A stretch of DNA of 60,000 nt from Selaginella moellendorffii (lineage: Eukaryota; Streptophyta; Lycopodiopsida; Selaginellales; Selaginellaceae), in the NCBI RefSeq assembly GCF_000143415.4, contig NW_003314274.1, positions 2,389,663 to 2,449,662 of the forward strand. The letters are read 5' to 3'. Positions 31,073-42,735 of the stretch are shown here, piece by piece. The notes beneath the pieces are model-generated. The model ran no database searches. It was not told the origin of the DNA and was given only the letters and a program-made list of their open reading frames with translations. The position numbers and the translations under genes are program-made. Each line of letters starts with the position of its first letter. Position 1 is the first letter of the stretch.

Positions 31073-31210
31073 TCTCCACAGCGCCAAGCCGCCACAATGG
31101 CATTCCCCACTACTCATAAGAAAGAGGGTTTAGTTAAAAGCCTCCTTTTATTACTGTGGTTGTATCATATAAAGGATTTACTAGGGCCGGAAGAACCCTA
31201 ATTCTTGGAA
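31073..31210. promoter_or_regulatory. 138-bp bidirectional promoter of IPT9 and phosphatase
   Basis: Start codons of IPT9 (31072, minus) and the phosphatase (31211, plus) are 138 bp apart. The interval has a TATA-like atataaagg at about 31169 and a telo-box gaaccctaat at about 31192-31201. Both elements recur at 7836-7949. Confidence 0.6.
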
Positions 31211-32014
31211 ATGTTGCGCGTCAAGTTTGGGCAGCGATCTAGGTACTTGTGCACCACGATCGCCGCTGTTCAAGACGAGCATTCGCTACTGCCTCCTCGC
31301 TCGAGAGAATTCGAGGGTAGAGGCACTCTGGTACTCGACCTAGACGAGACTCTGGTTTACATCAAGTGTGAGCAAGGATGCCTCGTCAATTGCGAGTGTG
31401 GCGAGGGTGATGGCTTCTACGTTGCCAAGAGGCCCTGCGTTGACGACTTCTTGCAGCTGATTGTTGCAAACTTTGAGGTGGTTTTATGGACGGCCTCTCC
31501 GCAGCCGTATGCCGAGGCTGCTCTGGGACTGCTGGATCCCGAGGGGCAGATTTTCGCGCACAGGCTCTACAGGCAGCACTGCGTAGGGGGCGTGAAAGAT
31601 TTGTCCCGGCTGGGGCGGGACTTGAGCATGGTGGTTGTGGTGGACGATCAAATCTCCAACTTTCCCAGTGCGCTTCTGCACAACATGATTGCCATCAAGC
31701 GGTTTATCCGGGATGGAAGCGACGAGCAGGAGCAGGATGTCACACTTCAAAAGCTTGGGCAGTTGCCCACCAGGCTTCTGAGGGAGTCCCCATTGGACTT
31801 CGTGAAGTGGTTGGACGAATTCAGGGAGGAGGGGTTTTTCGATGCGATTAAAAGCATTGGGGAGAGAGCAATGCCGTGGTTGCCCTCTTGGAGAAGGGAC
31901 AAGCTTCAAAGTGGTTTACCTTTTGTAGCTGAAGTTCAAATGCCCGTTTACGTGCCACTTCTCAGCGAAAAGTGCAATGAAGACTTCTTTAGGTTACACA
32001 TGATTTTATTTTAG
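31211..32014 (+). CDS. FCP1/SCP-like CTD small phosphatase (HAD family), second intact copy
   Basis: Intronless, 267 aa from ATG 31211 (M-L-R-V-K-F-G-Q-R-S). HAD motif D-L-D-E-T at 43-47, V-L-W-T-A-S, K-D-L-S-R-L-G-R-D-L and V-V-V-D-D-Q are all intact. It is a clear paralogue of the gene at 7014-7835 but lacks about ten residues after R-S-R-Y and differs at the C-terminus, where it ends F-R-L-H-M-I-L-F. Expected role is serine phosphatase of the SCP type; substrate unknown. Divergent from IPT9 with a shared promoter. Downstream sequence contains tandem copies of its own 3' end. Confidence 0.86.
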   Translation: MLRVKFGQRSRYLCTTIAAVQDEHSLLPPRSREFEGRGTLVLDLDETLVYIKCEQGCLVNCECGEGDGFYVAKRPCVDDFLQLIVANFEVVLWTASPQPYAEAALGLLDPEGQIFAHRLYRQHCVGGVKDLSRLGRDLSMVVVVDDQISNFPSALLHNMIAIKRFIRDGSDEQEQDVTLQKLGQLPTRLLRESPLDFVKWLDEFREEGFFDAIKSIGERAMPWLPSWRRDKLQSGLPFVAEVQMPVYVPLLSEKCNEDFFRLHMILF

Positions 32015-33220
32015 AGTTTCTATCTCTTAAAAATGGTTAAAATTAATTAACTTGAAAAGAGAGATAAAATAAATTACAACTAGGGTGAGAAATAAATAAT
32101 AAATTATTAATCTAAAAAATTTAAACTAAATATATAGTACCTTTATAATTTTATTTCTTTATATATTCAAATTAATTTTAGTTTGATTAATAAATATAAA
32201 AAGTATAATTTTATATAGGGGAAGAAGATCTACAAACTCAAAATTACCCCAAGGCTAGAAAATGATTCAATAGTGGGCATAGTGACCATCAAATTTTTTT
32301 TATAGTAATGTATTTTTAATTTTTTTAATAATTTATGTATAATAAACTTATCTTGTAGCTGATGGCTGCAAACCTTGAGGTGGTTTTGTGGATAGTTGAA
32401 GAATGATACAACAATAGACATAACAATTATCAAAGATTTTTGTAGTAATGTAGTTTTAATTTTTTTTAAAATAATTTATACACAATAAACTTAAATTTTA
32501 GTTGAATTGAGTTTGTAACAAAACAAAGTTATCCAAAAACAAATATATTATATTGTATGTTTTTTAATGTAATAAAAATGCTATCTATTTTTAAATCATA
32601 AATAATATAAATAATAAAATTAATAAAAAAATCTAAAGAGTGACTTTACAGGTCCTTTTGCACAAGAAAAATGAAAAGAATGAAATAAATATAGAAGAGT
32701 TGTGAACTTTTTCATACCTTTGAACGTCTGTTTACATGCCACTTTATGGTGAAAAGTGCAATGAAGACTTTCATGGATTTCATACAATTCCAATTTAAAA
32801 TTTCTATCTCTTAAAAATTGTTAACATTAATTAACTTGAAAACAGAGAGAAAATAATTCTTGATATATTCAAATTAATTTAAATTTAATTAATAATTATT
32901 GAAAATATGATTGTATATGATATGGAGGGGAGGAAATACACAAGTTCGCAATTACTATAGTGCTGAAAAATGATACAACAATATACACAATGATCATAAA
33001 AGATTTTTGTAATAATGTAGTTTTATTTTTTAAAATTTATTTATGTACAATAAAATTATATTTTAGTTGAATTGATATTATAACAAAACATAGATACGAA
33101 AAATAAATATATTATAGTATTTTATTTAATGTAATTAAAAAACAATGTTCATGTAAATATAAATAATGGAAATAATGAAATTAATAAAACCATCTAAAGA
33201 GTGACTTTTAAATATTCATT
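32015..33220 (+). repeat. AT-rich tandem repeats containing the phosphatase 3' end
   Basis: The last 60 bp of the phosphatase coding sequence plus flank (from about 31937) recur from about 32727: gtttacatgccacttt, gaaaagtgcaatgaagac, tttctatctcttaaaaattg. The following AT-rich block recurs too; ctaaagagtgactt ends both units (at 32632 and 33195). A separate 45-bp piece of the phosphatase (gcaaaccttgaggtggttttgtgg) sits at 32367. A shorter related unit occurs near 32260. These look like unequal or replication-slippage duplications, not a transposon. Confidence 0.75.
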
Positions 33221-33397
33221 TATATAAAAGGAAAAAAATTAAAATTTCATATCTATAATAATATTAATTTACTTCACATATATACAGTGACGCGAGTATA
33301 TTTCTGGTTTAAAGCTGATATGTGTGATGTCATCAAATATCTGGTGACATCAATCTGCGCTTCTTGGGAAAAAGAAGCGGTGATTTCACCCGTAAAG

Positions 33398-33458
33398 GTG
33401 AGCGTGCCAGAGCATGACTATGGGCTTTGCCCGCGCAGGTCCGAATCCTGCCGCTCAC
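33398..33458 (+). tRNA. tRNA-like element, shortened (possible tRNA pseudogene or SINE head)
   Basis: A perfect 7-bp acceptor-like stem (GTGAGCG 33398-33404 with CGCTCAC 33452-33458) encloses a perfect 5-bp T stem (GCAGG/CCTGC) with 7-nt loop TCCGAAT. GGTCCGAATCC is a near-consensus pol III B box. Only 30 nt remain between acceptor and T arm, about 11 too few for normal D and anticodon arms; CCA...TGG and GC-TTTGCCC-GC could be shortened arms. I cannot assign an anticodon. No T-run terminator follows closely. Confidence 0.35.
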
Positions 33459-33541
33459 GAAATCCTTGTAGATAAGAATTTGTTATTCTAAAATTGCTGG
33501 ATTGCGATTCACTTAAATTTTGGCTGATGCACATGAGGCAT

Positions 33542-36500
33542 TCAAGGGACTCTCCAGGCTTCATAACCTTCTAACTTGCTTGCGCCAGATGCAAGAGACG
33601 AAAGCGTTGGCAGCATATCTCCAAACGTTGAGGAGATTGCCGCAGCAGACTTGTCACGGAGCCTCCCTACTTGTCCATCACCAATAATCGACCCGAACTT
33701 GAGAGTCCCTTCTCCAAGTCGGCTTCCCACCTAAGTAAACATACATAGAGATCACCACGTATACAGACTAGTGTTCTTCCTTCTTACCTGGCCCATGAAA
33801 GATTTGAGTAGAGGAGCATTGACGAGAGAAGATAACCCCGTGGAATCATCAAACGTGAAGTTTCCACCCTGCTCTTTCTGCTGGTAAGCTTTCCAGGCGT
33901 TCGAAATGTCTCCCTCTTGGTTGCCACCCGCACCACCGTTGATGGTTCTCGCACCAACGTTGCCTCCTGTGAGAGGCATACTGCAAACAAAAGAAGAAAC
34001 ATCAACGGCCGACGAGGAGAGAAATGTCCAAGTTTTCTTGATTACCTGATAGGGAGAGTTATAAATCGTGGAACCGAGGCCGACAAGCCGATAGTGTTGC
34101 CATCGGTTACAGGCTGGTTTCTTAATGCCGCGTCAGTGTAGAGACGGTTTAGCTGCGTGAGAAAGCCGAAGAGAACAGCGCAGCGATGATAACAGCGGCG
34201 CTCATTCTCCCATAGCTGAGGTTCGTAACTGTAGAAAAGTAAAACAAACCATGAGCTATTCATGATTGAGTAGATAAATGAACTTACGTAGCCCAATCAA
34301 TCGGATCCAAGTTGCTGGACAGTTTTGACAAGAGGGTTTTCACCGCTTTCTGGCTTTTAGATTTAACAGCTGCATCTTGGATGCCTACGAGCACGTCAGC
34401 CAAGAAGCGCACGTCAAAGAGAAGCTGAAGCGATCCTCTCTCGGATATCTGGACGCTTCCGGACAAGTAACCTTCGTAAGCTGCAAGGACCTGGGGTCGT
34501 CATCAAGTGTCACAAATGAAAATCGTGGAAAAGTAAAGCGACTACCTTCTCAAGAAGTGTTGCTGAAAACGAGTGGATCACTGACTTGTCCAAAACGTGA
34601 CCCCCAACTCTGTATATTTCTTGGTTCGCCAAGAACAGCAAGGACACCGCGTAAGGCGAAGCCATGCCCGGCAAAGAGATCTTAATCTCGCCCTCGGCAT
34701 TGTCCGTCTCTTGCTTAAGAACTGTTTCTTCCCATCCCTTGGAGCAGAAGTAAAGTCATATCAGCGTGACACCAACAAAACTTAACCAATGTACCTTTGG
34801 AAAACTCGTAGCAAAGAGACCATCGTCCATGCCAAGATCCTTGAGGAAAATCTTTACCAGGACGCCAGTGCTCCAGGACACCCAGAGGTTGTGTGCTATG
34901 TCCCACTGACTGCGAAGAGAACCCTGCAAAGTCTGTAATCTCGAAGAAATCCCATCTGTGGCTCTTCTTCTGCTGCTACGAAATTCCGGAAGATCACTCT
35001 CCTTCGAGAACATTTCGGACGATCTCTTGTGATGTGTTATCCACTGCTCTGGAGACCCGAAGATCACTGGCAGGTAGTGTAGGTGCGTTCCCAGGGCCAG
35101 CGAGAGCCTTCCCAGGAACAGAGCTCGTTCCAAAGTTACGAGGCTATCCAGCCCATTCGCCGTTCCCAGATCTTTAAAGTTGAGCGTGAGTTTCTTCAAC
35201 TCCACCTCGAGCTCGCTACAGATGCGCGACATGCACGAAAGAACTTTCTCGTGAAGATATGGTGCGAGCTCCAGGATCCTCGTCGGACTTTGTGGCTCGC
35301 CAAGAAACATGAGAAGATCGAGCAGGATGGCATTCAGCCCGTCGTCCACCTCTTCCTTCAAACGACAAACATCCGGACCGAAGTACAAGCTGATCTCTCC
35401 AAGCCATTCCCTGCTCGTAGGCCCTTTCGTTTGAGGCTGTCCAATATCTTCTACCAAACTTCGTAGTAAACCTGTATTCGGCTGTTGCAAGCAGGAGGAA
35501 GCGTCGATCGAGCTGAGAAGCCTCTCCACGACAGCCATGATCGTTATCTTCTCGATCCGCGAGTCTACAATGGCTTTTATCCTCCTCAAGAACATGCTCT
35601 CAAAGAGCGTCTCCCACAAGTTGACGGAGCTGTTCAACAGCAGTGCGCTCAAGAACTCCCAGGGCGAGCTAATCGTCTGGCCAAAGGCGCTCTTGAGCCA
35701 CTCCACGCCCTCTCGAAGAGCAGCCTGCTGCTCTATATGGAGCCTGATCGAGCTCTCCATCTCCGCGAGATCTTTCCCGTTGGAGACACCGTCGAGCACC
35801 GGCCGAGCGTCGTCCAAGAGCTCTTGCGCGCACACGCCAAGGAAGGAGAGGCTGCCTTGAGCCACAAACTCCCCGGACAGCGGAACCATGCGCGCCTCCA
35901 GCTTCTCCCTGTGGAGCTTCCAGGCACGAACTTCCTTCTCCGGATTGTAAATCCCTCCAAAGAGCTGGGACGACGGCGGTGCAGTGAGGACGGTGGTGAA
36001 GAGCAGCGGCGACGTTCCATTCGAGACTTCCAGGAAAAGTTGGCCAATGTGGCAGAGCGTCAGCTGGATCATGTCCACCGTTTTGTTGAGTACCAAAACT
36101 CTGTCCTGTAGAGACGAAGAGCTCGTGATCACCACCTTGGTTCTCAAGTAGCTTCTCAGCCACGACTTCCTCGTCTCGACGAACAAGGAGAAAACCTGTG
36201 CCGACGAGAGATCTTCCACGATCGCAATGGCCGCCAGCGCCACAGCGTAGTCGCTAGCTGCAAATCCGGGTTCCTGCAAGCGCTCTCGGCTCCTGGCCGA
36301 GATCTGTCCCTGGAATGTCTCTATCACTGGCCACTGGTGGTGCCACAGCAGCGAGAAATTCGTGGCGGCGCTGGAATCGCCACCACCTCCGCCGCCGCCG
36401 CTGCTGAGGAGCAATCCATGGACCTGGCGAGCTCGCAAGAATCTTTCGGCGCCTTCCAGATACATGTGTTCGTCGAGGCAGCCCCAGATCTTCTCTGGAG

Positions 36501-36903
36501 TGTCCACCAGATACTTCACGCGACTGCCAACCCCGTAGAGATCCTCGCGGCTGCTGCCACTACTGGAGATCGAGGCCACTGCCACCGCCGCCAAGGAGGA
36601 GGAGGAGGAAGAGATCTTGATGCTCTCCTTGAGGCGATCCAATCCCTGCGCCATACCTGAGAGATTTTCCATGACGCGGTGGCAGCAGTCCCCCATGACG
36701 AGGATGGAATCGGCGGAATCGATGAGATCCCGGTAGCTGGCCCCGACCAGCTGCCGCAGCTCCTCCTGCTTGTCCTGGATCTCCTTGCGCGTCGCGGATT
36801 CCACCTCCCGGACCTCCGCCACGGATCGCGACTCGAGGAGAGCCTCCGCATTCCTGGCATTGCCGTCGCCCCCGCCTCCTCGCTCGAATCTGCCGCCCCT
36901 CAT
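33542..36903 (-). CDS. COG1: conserved oligomeric Golgi complex subunit 1
   Basis: Six exons, the first very long (36903-34795, 703 codons), followed by exons beginning 34737, 34490, about 34230, about 33979 and about 33730; total near 1,035 aa. The N-terminus A-E-A-L-L-E-S-R-S-V-A-E-V-R-E-V-E and K-Q-E-E-L-R-Q-L-V-G, Y-R-D-L-I-D-S-A-D-S-I, are the COG1/VPS51-type coiled region. Later exons carry G-W-E-E-T-V-L-K, I-G/Y-R-V-G-G-H-V-L-D-K-S and N-L-D-P-I-D-W-A-T, which I recognise from plant COG1. The protein is a lobe A subunit of the COG tethering complex, needed for retrograde vesicle docking at the Golgi. No signal peptide, as expected for a peripheral protein. Stop TGA at 33542. Divergent from SINE1, 470 bp apart. 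Confidence 0.92.
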
Positions 36904-37373
36904 CGCGATCTCTGGCCCTATCCCATTCTACCTATTTTGTTGGAACCCTAAAATGTCTGGTACGCTTGAAAATCTGGTCAAGCGGAGGTTCCCTGGAGGA
37001 TTGCTTGATTGATAGTGAGTGATTTGCAGAGGAATGAGCTCTCGAGCAGAGATTCACATCGATTCGGCTCCAATCACGCCATCACGGAGAAGCTATGATA
37101 AAGGGGGAAAAAGCGCAAGCCTTCGATTGCGATGTCTTCCCCGTGAATGACAATGCAAGGCTCTCGATTCGTTTTGCACAGCTCCATTTCGATCGAAGAC
37201 AAATTGCGATCGCGCACCATTCACATCAAACTTCGCTGAAGAGCTGACACGATCTGGCAAGTGTGTAAGGGTTTATCTGGAAATGGGGCATTTCAAAAAC
37301 GAAGAACCCTAAAATCTATCAATCATTTTGAGAAAGAGGACCGTTTGAGAGAAACGGGGAGAAAGGGCGAAGA
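36904..37373. promoter_or_regulatory. divergent promoter of COG1 and SINE1-like genes
   Basis: 470 bp between the start codons. A gaaccctaaaat motif occurs near each gene: about 36941-36952 for COG1 and about 37304-37315 for the SINE1-like gene. I saw no clear TATA box. Confidence 0.5.
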
Positions 37374-39480
37374 ATGGCGAGCCACAGCGGCGGGGTTGGC
37401 AGTGGCGGCGGTGGCAGCGCTAGCGGCTACGAGAGCCCGATGGTGAGGCAGGAGCTTGCGAAGCTGGACAAGGGCGGTGAGAAGCGGCGCAGCGCCCTGG
37501 CGTCGCTGCGCGCCTGCGTGGAGAAGCTCGACGCCTCGAGCGTTCCCCGGTTCTTGTCCCAGGTCGGCGACGCCCGCGATCTCTCCGAGTCGCGCCCCCA
37601 CGCCATCTCGCTCTATACGGACGTGGCGCGCGTCCATGGCCGGCTCATCGCGCCCGAGATCCCCCGCATTATGATCACCATCACGCGCACGCTCTCCTCC
37701 AGCGGCAGCTCCATCCATCTCCACGAATCTTGCGCCCGGGTCGTGGCGGCGCTGCTCAGGTACGCAATCTCGCCGCTCAGCGCCATGGCCGACGCCGACA
37801 AGGTCTTCCCCGACGTTTGCAACCCTCTCATCGACGTTCTCTCGGCCAAGATCGAGCCGCTGGCCGCGGGCGCGGCGATTTGCCTCCAGGCTGCGGTGGA
37901 ATCCGAGAAGTGGAAGTACGCGCCCCGGGATTTGGTCGCGGATTTGTGCGCCAGGGCGAGCGCGGTGCTGAAGGATCGTTCCGGGCAGACAGTGGGGCAC
38001 ATCCAGCTCGCTCGATCGCTGGTGCGTGTCGGTGCCGTGGCGCCGGATTGTGGAGTGGCGCTTCTGCGCGCTTCCACCGAGATTCTCCGCGGCAATCCAC
38101 CGGCGTGGCAGCAGAAAGCCTCGGCGCTCCAGCTCGTGAGAGCGCTGCTGCTGGGCCTGGACAAGAAATCCCTGGCCGAGGAGTCGGAGTCGATTGGGAA
38201 GATCATCGAGCACATCAGGCGGGACCGGATGCCTCACGTACGCAGCGAGGCCGTCAAGGCGCTCCAGGCGCTCAAGGCCCAGCAAGTCTCTTTCTCTTCG
38301 GACGACGCGAATGGCAACTCGATCCACTTGGCGGTGGCCGGGATGGATTCTTTGAGCCGCTCGAGCTCGAGATCTTCCCGGAGTTTCTTGTGGGAGCAGC
38401 ACCGGGACGAGCTGTGCTCCGCCGCGGCGCCGTCGACGTCGCAGGAGTCGCAACTTGTGAGCCTCTCGCCACCCCCGGCGTCACCCGAGTCGTCCTCGCC
38501 GGTCTCGAGGAGCCGGCGCCGCCGGCGGTATCCGCTGCTTCCTCCAGCGCAGCGGACGGGCTCCTCAGGGTCTTCGAGCATTGCCACCAGTGAAGACGCC
38601 TCGGATTCCTTTGCGACTTTCGAAGCTCCCGGCTTGGAATCCAAGGAGAACGGGCAGATGGAAGAGGGGTTGCAGCTGGACGATCAGTGTGCTGCTAGCA
38701 GCGAGAGTTGCGTGGTTGACGACTCCGAGGAGGTGGTGGTGGGGAACTTTTTTGGAGAAGTTGACGTTACCGCGACCGCAAGGAGCACGAATGCGCGGTA
38801 TGCTCTCGTTGATCAGAGCCCGGCTAGCACTGTTACTACTGCCAATGGAGACGATGTTGCGAAGTTCTCCAACAATGTCGCAGCGACACCCGAGGTAAGC
38901 CTTCATGTTGGTTTCCACTGTTTCATAACATCTTTTCTCGTTTGGTATTCTTGTTTTGCAGCGAAGCGCATCGATTCTTACTGCTGAAGACTTCACAAAG
39001 TATACAACGCCGAGGAGGCTGGTGCGGTCGCTACAGGCACTTGAATCCAGTCCAGACAGTGATCCCGACGAGAAGCTGGACGACTCAGTGTTAATCGACG
39101 GGGAGGCCGAAGAAGAAGAAGAATCCAGCGAAGCGGCTTGGAGTGTCCGGGACAATCCCATCGCCGAGCAGGACTTATTCGCCGATCGCCACCGCTTCCA
39201 TCTTCAACAGCCGCAGAAGCATGGTGAGTGTGATGATCCACTGTTCCAGGACGAAGAAGATCAAACCGAGAACACACCGCTATCACCACCACAATCGTCG
39301 ACGAAAGCGATCAAGCCGGTTGTGACGAAGAGCAAGAAGAAGAGGACTTGGAAGATCGCTCGAGGATGGATTGAATGGCTACTGGGTGGACTGTTAGTCG
39401 TGGTGCTACTACTTCCTCTGGCTATGGTGGTGTTAATGCTGGGGTTTAGCACCCACGATGTTGGCTTGGTTCCAACTTAG
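37374..39480 (+). CDS. SINE1: SINE1-like armadillo-repeat KASH protein of the nuclear envelope
   Basis: Two exons, 37374-38894 and 38962-39480, in phase 0; 679 aa. Residues about 20-300 are helical armadillo-type repeats, starting P-M-V-R-Q-E-L-A-K-L-D-K. The middle is Ser-rich and acidic. The C-terminus has one transmembrane segment (about 647-669, W-L-L-G-G-L-L-V-V-V-L-L-L-P) followed by ten residues ending G-L-V-P-T. A short lumenal tail ending V-P-T is the plant KASH signature that binds SUN proteins in the perinuclear space. Arabidopsis SINE1/2 have this same order and link the outer nuclear envelope to actin. The tail makes the call strong. Divergent from COG1; PIAL-like gene follows 135 bp downstream. 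Confidence 0.9.
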
Positions 39481-39615
39481 AGAACTTAAGTTAATTTGAC
39501 AATAGGCAGTACAAAGATTCGATCCCTGCACGTCCCATTGACTAAGGAATTAATATTTCCCCCCGAGCTGTCGCGACGAGCTCGTCCTAGGTTTTCCTTC
39601 CGGTTCCCGCCGGCT

Positions 39616-42308
39616 ATGGCCGAGCGCGAGTGGCTGCGCCAGATGGTGGAACTCATGCTAGGCAAGCTCAAGGGAGGCGCGCGAGTGGATCGTCGTGAGT
39701 TTTATCGGATGTGCGTCGTTCTTTCCAAGTAAGTGAGAAAGATTTTTCTGGAGCTGCGAAATTGAGAGGTTTTGGAGCTGCAGGGCTATGGATTGCGCAG
39801 TCGCTGCGAATCAGAGCCCGCATTGTGTCCACGATGTGATCCAGCTGCTCAAGCAGGTTCGATTTTGTTTCGTTTGCTATGCAATGTGAGCAAATGTCTT
39901 CTTCTTTTTTTTCTTCCCATAGGTGTGTACACAGAAAGACGATGCCGACGTTCGTCCTGCGATCGTGTTGGTGATGCTATCTTTCAAGGTGCTCGAATTA
40001 AATATCTATTTTTCGGGGAATGCTAACTTTCCAAGTTACTTTTCAGGGTGCTGTTCAAAAAGGATGGTTTAACAATGTGGAATATGGAGATCTTCTCTGT
40101 GTTGTCAACGAAGTAAGTACATTCCTTTTTGGTGCCAGGGTCTCACCCGCTTCGGTTTATGCAGCTTCTCGACCTGTATGATAGACTTGGGTCTGCATGC
40201 GTGAAAACGCCAACGGATTTCTCGAGCATTGAGAAATTCACCGGTGACGTCCTTATGCGGTATGACTATCGTATTGCCCAAATCGTTGCGTTTCCTGACG
40301 GTATTGGAATGTTCTAGCTTGTATCCGTGGCTGAAACTGGGTAACATTTTGCTATACATCGAGGCAGAGGTCAGTGATTCTTGTTATACAGACAGAGACT
40401 AAACTTTGGTGAGGTTTTAGGCCGGCTACAGGACCGTGGTTTCGGAATTTTACATCCATACTCTTGCGCCAGTGGTATGTTTTAAAAGTTTATGGTGTTT
40501 GTAACGATCATTTCTAGAAGCTTTTTACTATCAGAAGGGACGCCGTCGAACAACCGTCGTGCTTGACTCCGCCAGCTCTAGTGAGCTTCATCCTAAACGG
40601 ATATCCTGTCGATAGAAGAACACCACTTCAAATGGTATGTACGACAATGTTGTACCTGAGTCTCAAGTTCCCGTACAGGATAGTGGACCCCAACCCCCGG
40701 CAGAGTGCGCAAGATATTGCAGGTTAGGAAATAATGTATTGCAAGTTGTGGGAGAATTTGCAGGTTTGTAAATGGGGCTGCTCAAGCTTGCTTATTCCAT
40801 TGTTATTCCAGCTTCATATGTAATTCTGGTGGCTCATACGAAGAATGCAATCTTGGTTCCAACTTTGCTGGACCTTCCGGAAACCTGGCTCTTTGGCTCG
40901 CAGGCAGGCAAGTGACTTTTGTTTCTGATAGACAGGACAGCTGAATTGGCTTGGCAATATTGCAGATGACGATCTGATGGAAGGGGCGTCTAAAGTCTCA
41001 CTATGTTGTCCCATCAGGTAGATTTTTGTAGGCATTTCGCAAAATTTTACTGAGAACGTTTTCATGGATAGCCGGCAACGAATTGCAACTCCTGTGAAGG
41101 GTCTGGCATGCAAACACTTGCAGGTAAGGAAGTTATGATTTATTGAGCTTTTTCAAGGCAGTTGGTGGCTGTATAGTGCTTCGATTTCAAGAACTACACA
41201 GAAATGAACACAAAACGACCGTCGTGGCGATGCCCATACTGCAACGTGGTTGTGACTTTGCAAGACCTTCGTATCGACATGAAAATGGCAAAGGTAGTTC
41301 GCTGTTCGTTTTCTGTCTTTGAACTGATTTGGTTGCTTGCAAGATATTGCGTGAGGTCGACGGGAACATCAAAGACGTGATGCTCACCAACAATGGCTCG
41401 TGGCAAATGCTGGAGTCACATCCTATAAGCTCCCGAACGAAGAAAACCGTTCCAGTGATCGTCGACCTTAGCGAGATCGACAATGAGGATGCGCCATCAC
41501 TTTCTCCTTCTCGTCCGCCGGAGTCTACTACCACTCCTGTGCTCCGAAGTTCCTCAATATTTTCAAGCTCGCCGGCTCTAACGGAGGACAGGAAGCCGGA
41601 CATTGCCAGCTTATCAAGAACTTGGTCCGCAAATAACGTGTCATCAATCGGTTTGGCACCTAGTCGATCGCTTCCTGCGAATCTTCTGCCATCAACGCCA
41701 AACGGTTCCGAGTTGCGACAACATCAGCGCAACACACCAACAACTCGACTCAGGCTCCACCGCTCGGTATTGTACTTAGAACTCTTCTGTGCTGGATTGA
41801 GTGACAACATGTTGCGGTGCAGGATACGGAAAGGCTGATGCAACAACTGGCTGCCGTGCAAGCCCAGCACGCTCTTCAAGCTCAAGCTGCGCAGCAATCT
41901 CCACAGGCTCAAGTCCAGATGCAACAACAGATTCAACAGCATGCTCAGCTACGGCAAGCTCACCCAGTGCAAGTTCAGTCTTTACTGCAGCAAACTCAGG
42001 AAAGTCAGGCCATTCGCGCTCAAGCTCAAGCTCAACAGCAGCAGCAGCAACAGGCTCAGCTATGGCAGACTCATCCACAACATCATCAGGGTAGCTTCTC
42101 TCGACGACAAGCTCAAGCTCAGCAGCAGCAAGCTCAGATACTTTATGCTCAACATACTCTTCACTCTCAACGTGCTCCTGCCCAGCAATCTCAGCAAGCT
42201 GCGCCACAGCAAGCCGCTCAGCAACAATCTCCGCAGTTCCAGCTCCAGCCGAGGCAAATTCATCCGTGGCTTATGATTCCAGGCTCTAGCAATGATCCGC
42301 CACAGTAG
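39616..42308 (+). CDS. PIAL-type SP-RING SUMO ligase with Gln-rich tail
   Basis: About a dozen small exons with short introns. Start ATG 39616 (M-A-E-R-E-W-L-R-Q-M). Recognisable pieces in order: C-A-V-A-A-N-Q-S-P-H; V-C-T-Q-K-D-D-A-D-V-R-P-A-I-V-L-V-M-L; G-W-F-N-N-V-E-Y-G-D-L-L; V-S-F-I-L-N-G; then an SP-RING: S-L-C-C-P-I-S-R-Q-R-I, C-K-H-L-Q-C-F-D, and W-R-C-P-Y-C-N (about 40997-41250). Plant PIAL1/2 are SUMO E4-type ligases that extend SUMO chains; PIAS is the wider family. The last exon (from about 41820 to TAG at 42306) codes a long Gln-rich tail. The junction after exon 1 is ambiguous: the best reading needs a 40-nt intron. Nuclear role inferred. Confidence 0.85.
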
Positions 42309-42735
42309 GCTCTGTTGACAGAACACTGTCTTTCCAGAGGATTTTCTTAAAGGTTCGAACGAGTGAAACAAATCTCTTTTGGCTTTACGTAAGAATGCAT
42401 GAAATTGGAATGATGGATCGAATAGAATAAAAGCTGCTTCTATAAAGCCTGGTGAGTCAACATTCTAGTCAAAATGGTTGACTGGCAAGACCGCGCGGTG
42501 GTAACTGGCGAGTGTAAAAATCTCCAGTGGATGCCGTCATGTCATGGACTGGTAGTGTCGTTAGCGCCACGTTGGCAGGGCTGCCCTAGAAGCATTATTT
42601 TTATTACTCGCTCGATGGATAGATAGCCTCTCTGTCGCTGTTCTTCCTCGCCTTCTCTTTTGGTTCTTTGCTGCTCCTCTCTCTCTCTCTCCAATCTCAA
42701 GATTCTCTGGAATGCCGCGCGATCGCTCATGAGCG
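42309..42735. other. intergenic region before the GH17 gene
   Basis: Probable 3' UTR of the PIAL-like gene and promoter/leader of the glucanase, including a tctctctctc run at 42678-42688. No other feature. Confidence 0.5.

Noticed and set aside
32230-32433. Minus-strand frame of 67 codons in the AT-rich flank
   Set aside because: AT-rich chance frame inside tandemly repeated non-coding sequence.
37323-38453. 376-codon frame antisense to the SINE1-like gene
   Set aside because: Same cause: GC-rich exon read backwards; no motif.
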